NCBI GenBank assembly: GCA_026770025.1
Contig: JAMXDE010000040.1
Location: 1-64,000, forward strand
DNA: 64,000 nucleotides
Origin: Craspedostauros australis
Lineage: Eukaryota; Bacillariophyta; Bacillariophyceae; Mastogloiales; Achnanthaceae
Direction of reading: 5' to 3'
Shown: one piece after another, positions 10,545-22,490 of the stretch
Layout of the letters: each line of letters begins with the position of its first letter
Position numbering within the stretch: position 1 is the stretch's first letter
Position numbers and translations under genes: made by a program
The notes under the pieces: model-generated
Databases searched by the model: none
What the model was told of the DNA's origin: nothing
Seen by the model: only the letters and a program-made list of their open reading frames with translations

Positions 10545-10637
10545 GCCCGCATGTGCACCAGGTGATTGCAGTCAACACATAGCTCATAGAATACCATTGG
10601 CGACATGCTCAGACGGTAGAAGATTGAACGACATTGA

Positions 10638-11636
10638 ATGCAAACTGGAGCAGCGTGGGTTGTACTGATATCCATGAAGAAATTCGTCCACTACTCTGCG
10701 CTCCTCTGCACACACTCTTACAGACTTACGGAGGAGATGCTGATGGCAACCGGATGGAAGGATGACGACTTTTTGTACGGGCAGGCTGATTGTCTCGTCA
10801 TCAAGCCGACCAAGCGAGAAAAGGAACTCGTGATCTTGGCTGCTCATGTCCGAGGTGAGATGATGCCGCTCGATCGACTGCAGCTTGATACCGCCATCAC
10901 ATCATCATCATCATCCACTTCGTGGTCGTCGTCGTCGCCCAAATCGTCCTCATCGTCGTTGATATCGGCATCCAACAGCCTGCGCCAAGCATCCACAGGT
11001 GACAGCGCCGTGGACGACTGCAATGCGAACGAATTCGACGTCGACGAGCAGATCTACTCATACGGCAAGTCCTTTGACGAAGATCATTTCGTCATCCCAT
11101 CGTCTCATTCATCGACTGGGATTGAGCTCGCCAACGCAATCGGCGCACATCGAATTCCAGGGCTGTGGGATCAAACTGTGCTGCGCGACACTCGGACGCA
11201 AATCAGAACCACAGAAGCCAGCAGACTGCAGCTCAGTCTGTTGCAGAGTGTGATTGGCGACCCTGCTCGAGTATCGCATCTATTGCAACGACGGTCAGCA
11301 GCACTGCCATCGCGAAATGAACCGGGAGTTGCTGGAGGTTCAACAATACAGGTGCAGCATCAATTCTGTCTGGATTACGCTCCCATGCTCCGGTACATTG
11401 CTGCAATCGAATGCTGCAACGAGTTCGCATTCAACCAACTCCAGCAGGCGCAGACGGCAGCAGCTGATGATGGCATTGTGCGCACACGAAGATCCAAGCG
11501 GCGACATCATCAAACCCACAGCCAATACTTTGATTCAATTTCACAATCTCTGCGATACGACATGCATGACATGTCGTCTTCACAAGTTGCATGGCTGTTG
11601 GCAAATGGCATGCTAATCTACGAATACGAACAATAG
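10638..11636 (+). CDS. Hypothetical Ser-rich protein (copy 2)
   Basis: The ORF is 332 codons from the ATG at 10638; an internal ATG at 10674 would give 320 aa. I recognise no family. The first 75 residues look globular (GWKDDDFLYGQADCLVIKP, then a KREKE charged patch). They are followed by a Ser-rich linker at about residues 86-110 and a longer region with no motif, ending in YEYEQ. It lies 93 bp downstream of the Ser/Arg-rich pseudogene in the same strand and frame and may be its detached C-terminal exon. A polypyrimidine-AG acceptor-like site precedes 10725, but I found no phase-compatible donor. A second frame over 11254-11616 is also open and Cys/His-rich, so the coding frame of the 3' third is uncertain. 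Confidence 0.45.
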   Translation: MQTGAAWVVLISMKKFVHYSALLCTHSYRLTEEMLMATGWKDDDFLYGQADCLVIKPTKREKELVILAAHVRGEMMPLDRLQLDTAITSSSSSTSWSSSSPKSSSSSLISASNSLRQASTGDSAVDDCNANEFDVDEQIYSYGKSFDEDHFVIPSSHSSTGIELANAIGAHRIPGLWDQTVLRDTRTQIRTTEASRLQLSLLQSVIGDPARVSHLLQRRSAALPSRNEPGVAGGSTIQVQHQFCLDYAPMLRYIAAIECCNEFAFNQLQQAQTAAADDGIVRTRRSKRRHHQTHSQYFDSISQSLRYDMHDMSSSQVAWLLANGMLIYEYEQ

Positions 11637-11787
11637 AATGCAAATGATTTACAACCAGTTTCTGCTATCTGTTATTGTATGACTATGTACAGCTGCCAAG
11701 AGCTCAGATGGTTGGTTCGTTGGTGTTGCTGTTGTTGCGGTCGATGGTGTTGTTGGTGCTGGCCTTGTTGGCCGTTTTGAATCTCTT

Positions 11788-12687
11788 TCAGCAAGTCAGA
11801 ATTGTGGTGTTCACAATGCCCTGCAAGTTCTCTGAAGCTTGGTCGATACGCTGCTTTGCAGCCTCGTCAGCTTGGTCGATGCGCTTCTCTGTGATCCGAT
11901 CCAAGTTCTCCGAAGCTTGGTCGACGCGCTGCTTTGCAGCCTCGTCAGCTTGGTCGATGCGCTTCTCTGTGATCCGATCCAAGTTCTCCGAAGCTTGGTC
12001 GACGCGCTTCTCTGTGATCCGATCCAAATTCTCCGAAGCTTGGTCGATGCGCTGCTTTGCAGCCTCGTCAGCTTGGTCGATGCGCTTCTCTGTGATCCGA
12101 TCCAAGTTCTCCGAAGCTTGGTCGATGCGCTTCTCTGTGATCTGATCCAAATTCTCCGAAGCTTGGTCGATGCGCTGCTTTGCAGCCTCGTCAGCCTGCT
12201 CCACTCCCTTCTTGATCAAGTGGCGACCAACGGCACCAACAAGTAGCACCTTCAGCACAAACTCAAAGTATTGCGAGAGCATGGCGGAGCAAAGGGCTTT
12301 CCACAAGCCCCGCACAGATGGAAGACCCATACCTGTACCTTGCTGTCGGAAAATGGCACCTACAATCAAAATTGCAGCCACAGCCACAGCTCCGCCAGAA
12401 CGACGGTCCAGTGCAAACGTAGAGCCTGGTGTACCATCCTTGGCCTTGCCTTCAGCTTCGTCAGTGTGTCCACCCATGGTCAACCCGGGCTTCTTGGTGG
12501 GGCCTCCAGCTTCGTCAGCATGTCCACCCAGGATCCACCAGGGCTTCTTGGTGGGGCCTCCAGCTTTGATGGTGTGTCCACCCATGATCAACACAGGCTT
12601 CTTGGTGAGGCTGCCTGTTGCGAAGGCAGACGTAGGTACTGCTGTGACGAGCAGCAGGGCAAGAATGATGGTGGAAGCAAACTTCAT
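11788..12687 (-). CDS. Plastid-targeted coiled-coil membrane protein (copy 2)
   Basis: The predicted protein is the same 299 residues as at 2846-3745, with the same signal peptide, TSA|F motif, 18-residue repeats, two hydrophobic segments and full-length module array. Confidence 0.8.
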   Translation of the reverse strand: MKFASTIILALLLVTAVPTSAFATGSLTKKPVLIMGGHTIKAGGPTKKPWWILGGHADEAGGPTKKPGLTMGGHTDEAEGKAKDGTPGSTFALDRRSGGAVAVAAILIVGAIFRQQGTGMGLPSVRGLWKALCSAMLSQYFEFVLKVLLVGAVGRHLIKKGVEQADEAAKQRIDQASENLDQITEKRIDQASENLDRITEKRIDQADEAAKQRIDQASENLDRITEKRVDQASENLDRITEKRIDQADEAAKQRVDQASENLDRITEKRIDQADEAAKQRIDQASENLQGIVNTTILTC

Positions 12688-12745
12688 CGTTGGATGGTTT
12701 GCTTGGTGGTGGTGGTGGTGATGATGGTGATGGTGATGGTGATGG

Positions 12746-12803
<58 letters not shown>

Positions 12804-13551
12804 AAGTAATTTTTGTGGTGGTTGAGTTGTATTGTGTCTTCTTGCTTTCTTGGTGCTTGATTTTGTTGCAACCGTGTGTTTGTGTGTGAATAGTGGAAGG
12901 AACAGTGGAGGGAACAAAACGGTTTGGTTTTCACGAGTGACAGTCGCGAACCGCCGAACTTTCGCGCCATTTTTACTGTGGGCGATTGGCTGTCGTGGCA
13001 CTCGTCCTCACATTCACGCCTTGGACCTCGCAACACAACACTCAATTCGACTCGATTTGACTCGATTCGATTCGACTTGCTTCAGTCACAGCACACTCCT
13101 GATTGGCCACTATACCTGTATTCAGTACTGAATGCACAGCGTCTGTTGCGCTGCGACCCTCGTTCCAAATTTCGTCGAAGGGTCCTGGACATGACAACAG
13201 GCATGCACCGACCTACACGAATGAGAGGACCTTCGTCCCACACAAGAGTCTACATACGTATTCCACACCACGAGTACGACCTGCACAGAATGTAAAATGC
13301 AGCAAGCCAGCAAGCAATAACACTAGTTGTGGATTTTTGTGGGTGATGAGGTTGGCTATGATTTATGATTGGCATTGTTTGTTCTCTAGTCTGACTTCAG
13401 ATGTCGTTATTGGATTGATCGATCCATCGAGTAATCAGCCCATTGCGATGCATTGCATTGCATTGCATGCCATTCCATTCCATCACGGGTGCGCTCGCAT
13501 ACCACTCAGGCATGTTGTCCAACGAGTCTGGGTTCTTGATTCACACTCGAT

Positions 13552-15108
13552 TCACACTCCCTCATTCAGCTTGATCCAATTCTGAGTATGCTTGCCAATG
13601 TCATCGGCGATCTCCTTGGCGGCGTTTGGATTGCCAGCTCGGCTCGCGGCCTTGCTCAATTCAGCGAGCTTGGATTCATCGAGCAACCATCCCGAGACGG
13701 TTTCACCAATGACTTCCGGATTCTTGTCGAAGGCACCATAGCCACTTTCCAAAACGACGTCGACGTTGCCGGCTTCCTGTCCAGGGAGGAAGCTGTGGTT
13801 GCGATTGGAGTTGTTGGTGTTGTTGTTGATGATGGCGATGGTTCGTATCATCAGATGACGAGAATAAGATGGAGCACGTGTGTGCGTGTGCGTGTGTGTG
13901 CGTTGTGTGTTTTCGAAGACGAGCAGGCAAAGCAAAACGGGTGTGAGAGACAGACAATGGATACTTCTGCCTTCGTTCGTTTGTTCTTTCCATTCATCCA
14001 CTCATTCATTCACCAATCAATTCACCAATCAATTCGCGGATTCATTCCAATAGTGGCGTACCTTGTCAACATGACGGGCAATCCAACAGAGGCGGCTTCA
14101 GCGATGGTACCTGGTCCCGCCTTCGTGACCAGCACATCCGATGCTGCCATATATTCCGCCATGTTGGTCACGAATCCCAAGCCAACCACGTTGACATTGC
14201 CAGGAGTGGCGACGGCGGCGACCAACGGACTTGTCTTGTTTGTTCTGCGGCGGTTTCTCCTTCGTCGTCGTCGTCGTCCGGCGGACTGCTCCCCGCCGTC
14301 CTCGTTTGCTTCCCTGATGATGGCGCCCCAATCACGAGCCTCCAGATCAGTCTTCAGCTTTTCATTTCGGCCGCACACGACGCAGATTGTGGCATCGACA
14401 CCGCGGTTGACCAGGTCGATGTACATTTGGTCGACAATCTCCGACAATCCTCCAACCCCTTCTCCGCCGCCCATGATGAGGACCATCTTCTTGGATGGGT
14501 CATAGACGTCATCGCCAAGCACCTGCTGGCGGATCTGATGCTGATACTGTTTGCCGGTTTCGGAGGTGCGGTCGCCGAGCTTGTCGGCCTGTACGGCAAA
14601 GTCATGACGGATGGGTAGTCCTGTGAGGACGATGTTCTCGTCGGGCGTCCTGCCTTGCTTCCTGGCGGTGACGCGGAGACGTTCGGATGCGACGTAGAGT
14701 TTATCAACGTGCTTCGAGAACCACATCCTGTGAGCGGAGCCGAGATCCGTAACGACGGTGAAGACTGGGATGTGCTTGCCTTGATGCTTGGAGATGCGGA
14801 TGGTCTCCTTGAGGGGTGTGAAGTTCATCGCTGGATGAACGGAGATGACGACGTCCGGCTGGAGAGATTGGAGAGATTGGACAGATTGGAGGCGGCGTCG
14901 GATTCTGCCTCCGCACATTTTCTGCGAGTGGCTTGTGATCCTGTTTTGGTTGGGTGGATGGATGGATGATTGGATGGATGTTGAGGCGGATGTTGGAGAG
15001 GTGGCAGAAGATCCTCCACTGCCATGGTTTGGACGACATTCTCTTGTGGCTGTTTTTGATGGTGTGGAATGGCAGAACGCCATGATCAGTCCAAATGTCG
15101 ACCAAATC
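13552..15108 (-). pseudogene. Chimeric, 5'-truncated MGDG synthase (copy 2)
   Basis: This chimera matches 4610-6166. Its junction with the diverged half is at 14739 and its exons end at 14062 and 13792. Confidence 0.85.
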
Positions 15109-15270
15109 TTCGAGGGGTTCGCATCCGCTCCCGTGTTTTGGCCCGCACAGGTGCATCACAACGAATTCGGAGTATGGGAGGAGTATGGGAGGAGGAGGGG
15201 TCCATGGCTCAGGACGCACAGAGCCACCGCGGAGGCCATCTCATTGGGGATATCAGACTGTGAGGAGACA

Positions 15271-15362
15271 TAGTATTATATTCTATAATATTATATAATA
15301 GAATAGTATTATATTCTATAATATTATATAATAGAATAGTATTATATTATATTATATAATAT
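15271..15362. repeat. AT-rich palindromic repeats (copy 3)
   Basis: This block matches 6329-6420. Confidence 0.85.
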
Positions 15363-15374
15363 CAGATTGACGAC

Positions 15375-18300
15375 ATGAGCAGCCACAGCCACAGCCACAG
15401 CCACAGCCAACCGAAGCGACGATGAACTTGCGCTGCCGCACGATGGCAGCCCCAGCAGGACGATCCATCGCGTCTTGCATCAGAATGCCAGCTGGGATCA
15501 GAAATCGCTTGATGACTCCGAAACGGACAGCAGCGGCAGCGAGGAATCCAGTTCGAGCAGCAGCAGCAGTAGTAGCAGCAACAGCAGCAGTGAGGAATCG
15601 GATGAAGACGATGAAGATGAAGACTTCCGCGACGAACTGTGAGACGAGAAAGACCGTCCGGCCTTGCGCTCGATCAATCGATCCTTCCGACACGGCCGCA
15701 CGAGCTCCATCGACCGCATGATCACGAGAGAAGCGCCGGAACCGTCGGCATCGACCCATTTCGTTCCCGTGCTCATCGTCATCGATCCACAAGAACGCCT
15801 CGTTCCGTCGGATGAAGACATCAGCGTGTGGACGGATTGTGGACGGATTGTGGACGGATTACGACAACTTCATGGCGCAGCATGCATCGTCCGATAACGG
15901 CATCAAACCGATGCCATCGCCACCACCCTTCGAACCACCCATGCCGCGACGCAATCGCTCCAAACCAAAGTCACAATCGGGGCACCCGCGCACGATCGGC
16001 GCCCCACGCAAAACGCCCAGCGGCGACAGCAGCTACGCTTCCAAAAAGAACCAGCAGCATCCATCGCGATCGGAGCACGTCCGCGTCACCAAACCCCTCG
16101 ACGCTGTCAAGCGATCGGCCTCATTCGCCAAGAAGTTCATTCCGGCCTCGCCCGTGCCCAAGCTCACGCCGTCCGCGCGCCATGCACCGCATACGACGGG
16201 CACGCACAAACAGCGACTCTCCATCACCAAGTTCTTCGGGTGGTTGCGGCCCGACAATAAGCGCGTGCCGTTGGCGTTGGCGTTGCGCGGACACTGTCTC
16301 AAGGACGACGACGACGACGATGATGATGATGATGATGATGATGGCGTGACGGAATCCGATGCCGCGGCGGTGCCGAACGAGAAGACGAAGAAGAAGAAGA
16401 AGAAGGATCGCCGAACATCGCAGCATAGTCGCAAGAGTGTCGACGGGGTTGGAGAACGCAAGCGGCCCAAGAAGTCCAAATCTTCAATCCACAAGAAGGA
16501 TACGATCGACAAGCTGTCGTCGAGTCAACACAAGGTGACCGATGTACCATCGAAGAGCGGCCAAACAACAACAACAACAACAACAATGCCGCAGCAATGC
16601 AACGGGATCCTCACGTCTCCGCTCACAAGGAATCGCCGCAGGCAACGATCGGCGTCTCCCAATCGCAAACGATTCGGTCTGCCCATCAAGTTCTTTTCCT
16701 CACATCATCGCAAGGGCAGTTTTGATAAGCAGGACAATGATGACAATGATGACAATAACGACGATCATGATGATCCGGATGAAGCGTCATTCAACTGCGA
16801 GTCACCGCAGGTGCAGCAGCCGCGCAGCTCCATGTCCATCACGCACACGAAGTCGCTGGATGACAGCCTCATGAACATGACGACGGATCTCAAGGATATA
16901 CCGCAGTTTGACCCGCAGTTTGACCCGCAGTTTGACCCGCAGTTTGACCCGCAGTTCGACCCGCACAGCATCATGAGATCGTCGACGATGTTGGAGTCCA
17001 CGGGTACCGATGACGATGCACAGCGTCCGCAAACCTCCACGCATTCGAGGAAGGCACCCAAACGAAAGAGCAGCAAACGATCCAACACGACGTCGACGAC
17101 GTCTGCCAACACAAAGACGCCCACGTCGATGGCGACGTCGACGTCGACGGCCGGTGATCAGCTGCCCTTCCTTTCACCGCCCGGCCAACGCAGCGGAAGT
17201 CACCGCAATCTCTTCATCCCCATGATCCACGAGTCATCGCCGTTGAAAGATTCCGGTTTCACTTCGATTCCGGATGATGGCGACAGCAGCAACGCGGAAT
17301 CGCGTCACCCGCTGAAACCACCGTCGCAACAGTCGCAGCAGTCGCTTCAGTTGAGCGACGATCATGATGAGAATGACGCGCCGTTGTCGCCATCCAAGTC
17401 CAGTCAGCAGCAGAATGACAACGACGACGATGCGAAATCCAAGGCGAAGAAGGATGCCGATGATCACCGTGAGACCATCACCTTCCAAAAGGATATGAGA
17501 CGCAGCACGAAGAGCCTCATGACGGGAGACGGCGATTCGGCCGCTGCGCAGAACAGAAAAATAACGTCGTCCAAGGTCCGAAATGGTTCGATCATCACGG
17601 CGACCACGACGGCAACGTCCATGTTTGGTTCATCGTCGCAATTGCAGTTGCAGTCGTCAAGTCGTCTTTGCGACAATGGTGAGGTGGAGAAAACCAAGAC
17701 GAAATCCACCAAGAAGAGCAAGGCGAGGCGTTCCAACGCCACGTCGGCATCAGCGGCAGCCATCGCAGTTGGGGAGTCTTCGGCGGAAACCAAACCAAAG
17801 CGCAAGTCCAAGGGCAACTCCAGCTTGTCGAAACGGCGCTCCAGCAACAGCAGCGGCAGCGGCAATGGCAATGGCAATCTTGGAGCGACATCGGATCTTC
17901 ACAACAGCACCATCACGGCCGCATCGTCAAGGGGAGGGAAGCACGCAGATACTACTAGCTTCTCCACCCTCATGTCGCCGTCCGAATCGGATACCATCTT
18001 CAGCCCGCAATCGCGCAGCCAGACACCCAGTAGCACAAGCCACAAGAAGAGCGGATCGTCGCGTCGCCTGCGCGTCCAAGGTAACTTGCTCGTTCCCGAC
18101 CTGGAAAAGAAGTCCAACCATGATCGTGATTTGAAGTCGCCATCAACGCGGAACGGACACAAGACATCCAAGAAGGACGATGGTGGCAAGTCATCACGTC
18201 ATCACGTCATCAACGCACACTGGATCAGAACGAATTGGGATCGTCGCACCAGAAGGAGGGCCGATCGAGACGCACGAAGACAGGATCATCCTCGAAGATG

Positions 18301-19486
18301 GATCCAAGTGACGCCCGTGAGGCATCCGCACGAGGCGAACGATCCACTCGTCGCAAGAATCGTTCGTCGCATCGCAGCAGCCAGGATGAGGGAGAGTTGG
18401 AACCATCCTCGCGTTCCAAGCACAAGGTTGGCCACACCAATCGTGATGAGCGCAAATCTGATATCAACGCCGATGCGGTGGAGGCGACTCTGCGATCGGG
18501 ATCCCGTCATCGGTCATCATGCCGCAAGGAGAGCGCACCCGACCCTGCCGGACGCATGGCCTCGCAGGATGCCACCTCGTCAACGCCAAACCGCACTGGC
18601 AGATTGGCGCGGCAGAAGTCGTCGCGGAAGCAACGCGAGCTGAAGAAGGTGACGGAAGAGGCATCGGACAATGCCGCGGATCCATCCAGCTGTTCCAGAA
18701 ACAGATCATTGCGCAAGAAGGATATGGATGACACCAACCCGTCCACGCGGTCACGTCACCGTTCGACGCGCGGAAAGGGGTGACCTCAACTGATCCTCGC
18801 GCAAGCTGTCCGTGGGTGATCAGCCGCAGCAGGACGCTTCGACAACAGCCGTGACAGCCATGACAGCCACCACGGCAGAACCGTCAACTCGGTCGAGGCA
18901 TCGATCATCACGCAAACGCGAAAGCAAGAATGGAGAATCGTTGAAGAAGACTCCGTCAAAGAGCGATGTTATGGATATGTCGAAGCCGAAATCCTCCCGC
19001 GCGAAGAAATCTTCATCTCTCGAGAGCACGGAAATGAAGAACCAATCCACGCGATCGCGCCATCGATCTGCCGCACGCAAGTCCAACAAATGCAATGGCA
19101 CGGACAAATCTGCGGCGCAGGATGCCGCTCCCGCCAAAAGCAAGAAGGGCAACAGCAACGTTGGCGACAAGAGGCACCGCAGCCGCAGCGCCACGAGACG
19201 TCGGCATGCCGATTCCATCCGCGACAGCAATCACAGCAGCAGCGAGATCATGTCCACCTCCACGCGTTCCAAGCATCGCGTGCTGCACAATCATCGCGTG
19301 CTGCACAAGCAGCGCGATGAGGAGGATACGATGCAATCGTCTTTCCGCAAGCAAAAGTCACGCTCCTTGCTCACCACGAAAACGGATGAGGAAGATGAGG
19401 ATGGCGGCACCGAAAGCTCGACGGATCCGTCCTACACGGAAGACGACGTCGAGAAGAGGCCACACAAGAACAAGGTCACTGCATGA
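15375..19486 (+). pseudogene. Ser/Arg-rich protein pseudogene (copy 3)
   Basis: This copy carries the same breaks as 6433-10544, at +8942. Its 943-codon open stretch is 15812-18643, the 11-bp triplication is 15828-15860 and the 8-bp duplication is 18191-18206. Confidence 0.6.
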
Positions 19487-19579
19487 GCCCGCATGTGCAC
19501 CAGGTGATTGCAGTCAACACATAGCTCATAGAATACCATTGGCGACATGCTCAGACGGTAGAAGATTGAACGACATTGA

Positions 19580-20578
19580 ATGCAAACTGGAGCAGCGTGG
19601 GTTGTACTGATATCCATGAAGAAATTCGTCCACTACTCTGCGCTCCTCTGCACACACTCTTACAGACTTACGGAGGAGATGCTGATGGCAACCGGATGGA
19701 AGGATGACGACTTTTTGTACGGGCAGGCTGATTGTCTCGTCATCAAGCCGACCAAGCGAGAAAAGGAACTCGTGATCTTGGCTGCTCATGTCCGAGGTGA
19801 GATGATGCCGCTCGATCGACTGCAGCTTGATACCGCCATCACATCATCATCATCATCCACTTCGTGGTCGTCGTCGTCGCCCAAATCGTCCTCATCGTCG
19901 TTGATATCGGCATCCAACAGCCTGCGCCAAGCATCCACAGGTGACAGCGCCGTGGACGACTGCAATGCGAACGAATTCGACGTCGACGAGCAGATCTACT
20001 CATACGGCAAGTCCTTTGACGAAGATCATTTCGTCATCCCATCGTCTCATTCATCGACTGGGATTGAGCTCGCCAACGCAATCGGCGCACATCGAATTCC
20101 AGGGCTGTGGGATCAAACTGTGCTGCGCGACACTCGGACGCAAATCAGAACCACAGAAGCCAGCAGACTGCAGCTCAGTCTGTTGCAGAGTGTGATTGGC
20201 GACCCTGCTCGAGTATCGCATCTATTGCAACGACGGTCAGCAGCACTGCCATCGCGAAATGAACCGGGAGTTGCTGGAGGTTCAACAATACAGGTGCAGC
20301 ATCAATTCTGTCTGGATTACGCTCCCATGCTCCGGTACATTGCTGCAATCGAATGCTGCAACGAGTTCGCATTCAACCAACTCCAGCAGGCGCAGACGGC
20401 AGCAGCTGATGATGGCATTGTGCGCACACGAAGATCCAAGCGGCGACATCATCAAACCCACAGCCAATACTTTGATTCAATTTCACAATCTCTGCGATAC
20501 GACATGCATGACATGTCGTCTTCACAAGTTGCATGGCTGTTGGCAAATGGCATGCTAATCTACGAATACGAACAATAG
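19580..20578 (+). CDS. Hypothetical Ser-rich protein (copy 3)
   Basis: The predicted protein is the same 332-residue product as at 10638-11636. See that entry for structure and doubts. Confidence 0.45.
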   Translation: MQTGAAWVVLISMKKFVHYSALLCTHSYRLTEEMLMATGWKDDDFLYGQADCLVIKPTKREKELVILAAHVRGEMMPLDRLQLDTAITSSSSSTSWSSSSPKSSSSSLISASNSLRQASTGDSAVDDCNANEFDVDEQIYSYGKSFDEDHFVIPSSHSSTGIELANAIGAHRIPGLWDQTVLRDTRTQIRTTEASRLQLSLLQSVIGDPARVSHLLQRRSAALPSRNEPGVAGGSTIQVQHQFCLDYAPMLRYIAAIECCNEFAFNQLQQAQTAAADDGIVRTRRSKRRHHQTHSQYFDSISQSLRYDMHDMSSSQVAWLLANGMLIYEYEQ

Positions 20579-20729
20579 AATGCAAATGATTTACAACCAG
20601 TTTCTGCTATCTGTTATTGTATGACTATGTACAGCTGCCAAGAGCTCAGATGGTTGGTTCGTTGGTGTTGCTGTTGTTGCGGTCGATGGTGTTGTTGGTG
20701 CTGGCCTTGTTGGCCGTTTTGAATCTCTT

Positions 20730-21629
20730 TCAGCAAGTCAGAATTGTGGTGTTCACAATGCCCTGCAAGTTCTCTGAAGCTTGGTCGATACGCTGCTTTG
20801 CAGCCTCGTCAGCTTGGTCGATGCGCTTCTCTGTGATCCGATCCAAGTTCTCCGAAGCTTGGTCGACGCGCTGCTTTGCAGCCTCGTCAGCTTGGTCGAT
20901 GCGCTTCTCTGTGATCCGATCCAAGTTCTCCGAAGCTTGGTCGACGCGCTTCTCTGTGATCCGATCCAAATTCTCCGAAGCTTGGTCGATGCGCTGCTTT
21001 GCAGCCTCGTCAGCTTGGTCGATGCGCTTCTCTGTGATCCGATCCAAGTTCTCCGAAGCTTGGTCGATGCGCTTCTCTGTGATCTGATCCAAATTCTCCG
21101 AAGCTTGGTCGATGCGCTGCTTTGCAGCCTCGTCAGCCTGCTCCACTCCCTTCTTGATCAAGTGGCGACCAACGGCACCAACAAGTAGCACCTTCAGCAC
21201 AAACTCAAAGTATTGCGAGAGCATGGCGGAGCAAAGGGCTTTCCACAAGCCCCGCACAGATGGAAGACCCATACCTGTACCTTGCTGTCGGAAAATGGCA
21301 CCTACAATCAAAATTGCAGCCACAGCCACAGCTCCGCCAGAACGACGGTCCAGTGCAAACGTAGAGCCTGGTGTACCATCCTTGGCCTTGCCTTCAGCTT
21401 CGTCAGTGTGTCCACCCATGGTCAACCCGGGCTTCTTGGTGGGGCCTCCAGCTTCGTCAGCATGTCCACCCAGGATCCACCAGGGCTTCTTGGTGGGGCC
21501 TCCAGCTTTGATGGTGTGTCCACCCATGATCAACACAGGCTTCTTGGTGAGGCTGCCTGTTGCGAAGGCAGACGTAGGTACTGCTGTGACGAGCAGCAGG
21601 GCAAGAATGATGGTGGAAGCAAACTTCAT
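20730..21629 (-). CDS. Plastid-targeted coiled-coil membrane protein (copy 3)
   Basis: The predicted protein is the same 299 residues as in copies 1 and 2. Only the upstream microsatellite differs, by one triplet. Confidence 0.8.
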   Translation of the reverse strand: MKFASTIILALLLVTAVPTSAFATGSLTKKPVLIMGGHTIKAGGPTKKPWWILGGHADEAGGPTKKPGLTMGGHTDEAEGKAKDGTPGSTFALDRRSGGAVAVAAILIVGAIFRQQGTGMGLPSVRGLWKALCSAMLSQYFEFVLKVLLVGAVGRHLIKKGVEQADEAAKQRIDQASENLDQITEKRIDQASENLDRITEKRIDQADEAAKQRIDQASENLDRITEKRVDQASENLDRITEKRIDQADEAAKQRVDQASENLDRITEKRIDQADEAAKQRIDQASENLQGIVNTTILTC

Positions 21630-21687
21630 CGTTGGATGGTTTGCTTGGTGGTGGTGGTGGTGATGATGGTGATGGTGATGGTGATGG

Positions 21688-21742
<55 letters not shown>

Positions 21743-22490
21743 AAGTAATTTTTGTGGTGGTTGAGTTGTATTGTGTCTTCTTGCTTTCTTGGTGCTTGAT
21801 TTTGTTGCAACCGTGTGTTTGTGTGTGAATAGTGGAAGGAACAGTGGAGGGAACAAAACGGTTTGGTTTTCACGAGTGACAGTCGCGAACCGCCGAACTT
21901 TCGCGCCATTTTTACTGTGGGCGATTGGCTGTCGTGGCACTCGTCCTCACATTCACGCCTTGGACCTCGCAACACAACACTCAATTCGACTCGATTTGAC
22001 TCGATTCGATTCGACTTGCTTCAGTCACAGCACACTCCTGATTGGCCACTATACCTGTATTCAGTACTGAATGCACAGCGTCTGTTGCGCTGCGACCCTC
22101 GTTCCAAATTTCGTCGAAGGGTCCTGGACATGACAACAGGCATGCACCGACCTACACGAATGAGAGGACCTTCGTCCCACACAAGAGTCTACATACGTAT
22201 TCCACACCACGAGTACGACCTGCACAGAATGTAAAATGCAGCAAGCCAGCAAGCAATAACACTAGTTGTGGATTTTTGTGGGTGATGAGGTTGGCTATGA
22301 TTTATGATTGGCATTGTTTGTTCTCTAGTCTGACTTCAGATGTCGTTATTGGATTGATCGATCCATCGAGTAATCAGCCCATTGCGATGCATTGCATTGC
22401 ATTGCATGCCATTCCATTCCATCACGGGTGCGCTCGCATACCACTCAGGCATGTTGTCCAACGAGTCTGGGTTCTTGATTCACACTCGAT

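Larger units (their letters stand above)
5797..14738 (+). repeat. Tandem array unit, complete (copy 2, 8942 bp)
   Basis: This is a complete unit, measured from the point where the chimeric MGDG synthase copy diverges from the intact gene (5797) to the same point one unit later. The order along the plus strand is: diverged 5' part of the MGDG chimera (-), AT-rich palindromic repeats, Ser/Arg-rich pseudogene (+), hypothetical gene (+), coiled-coil plastid protein (-), GAT microsatellite, MGDG 3' part (-). Confidence 0.97.
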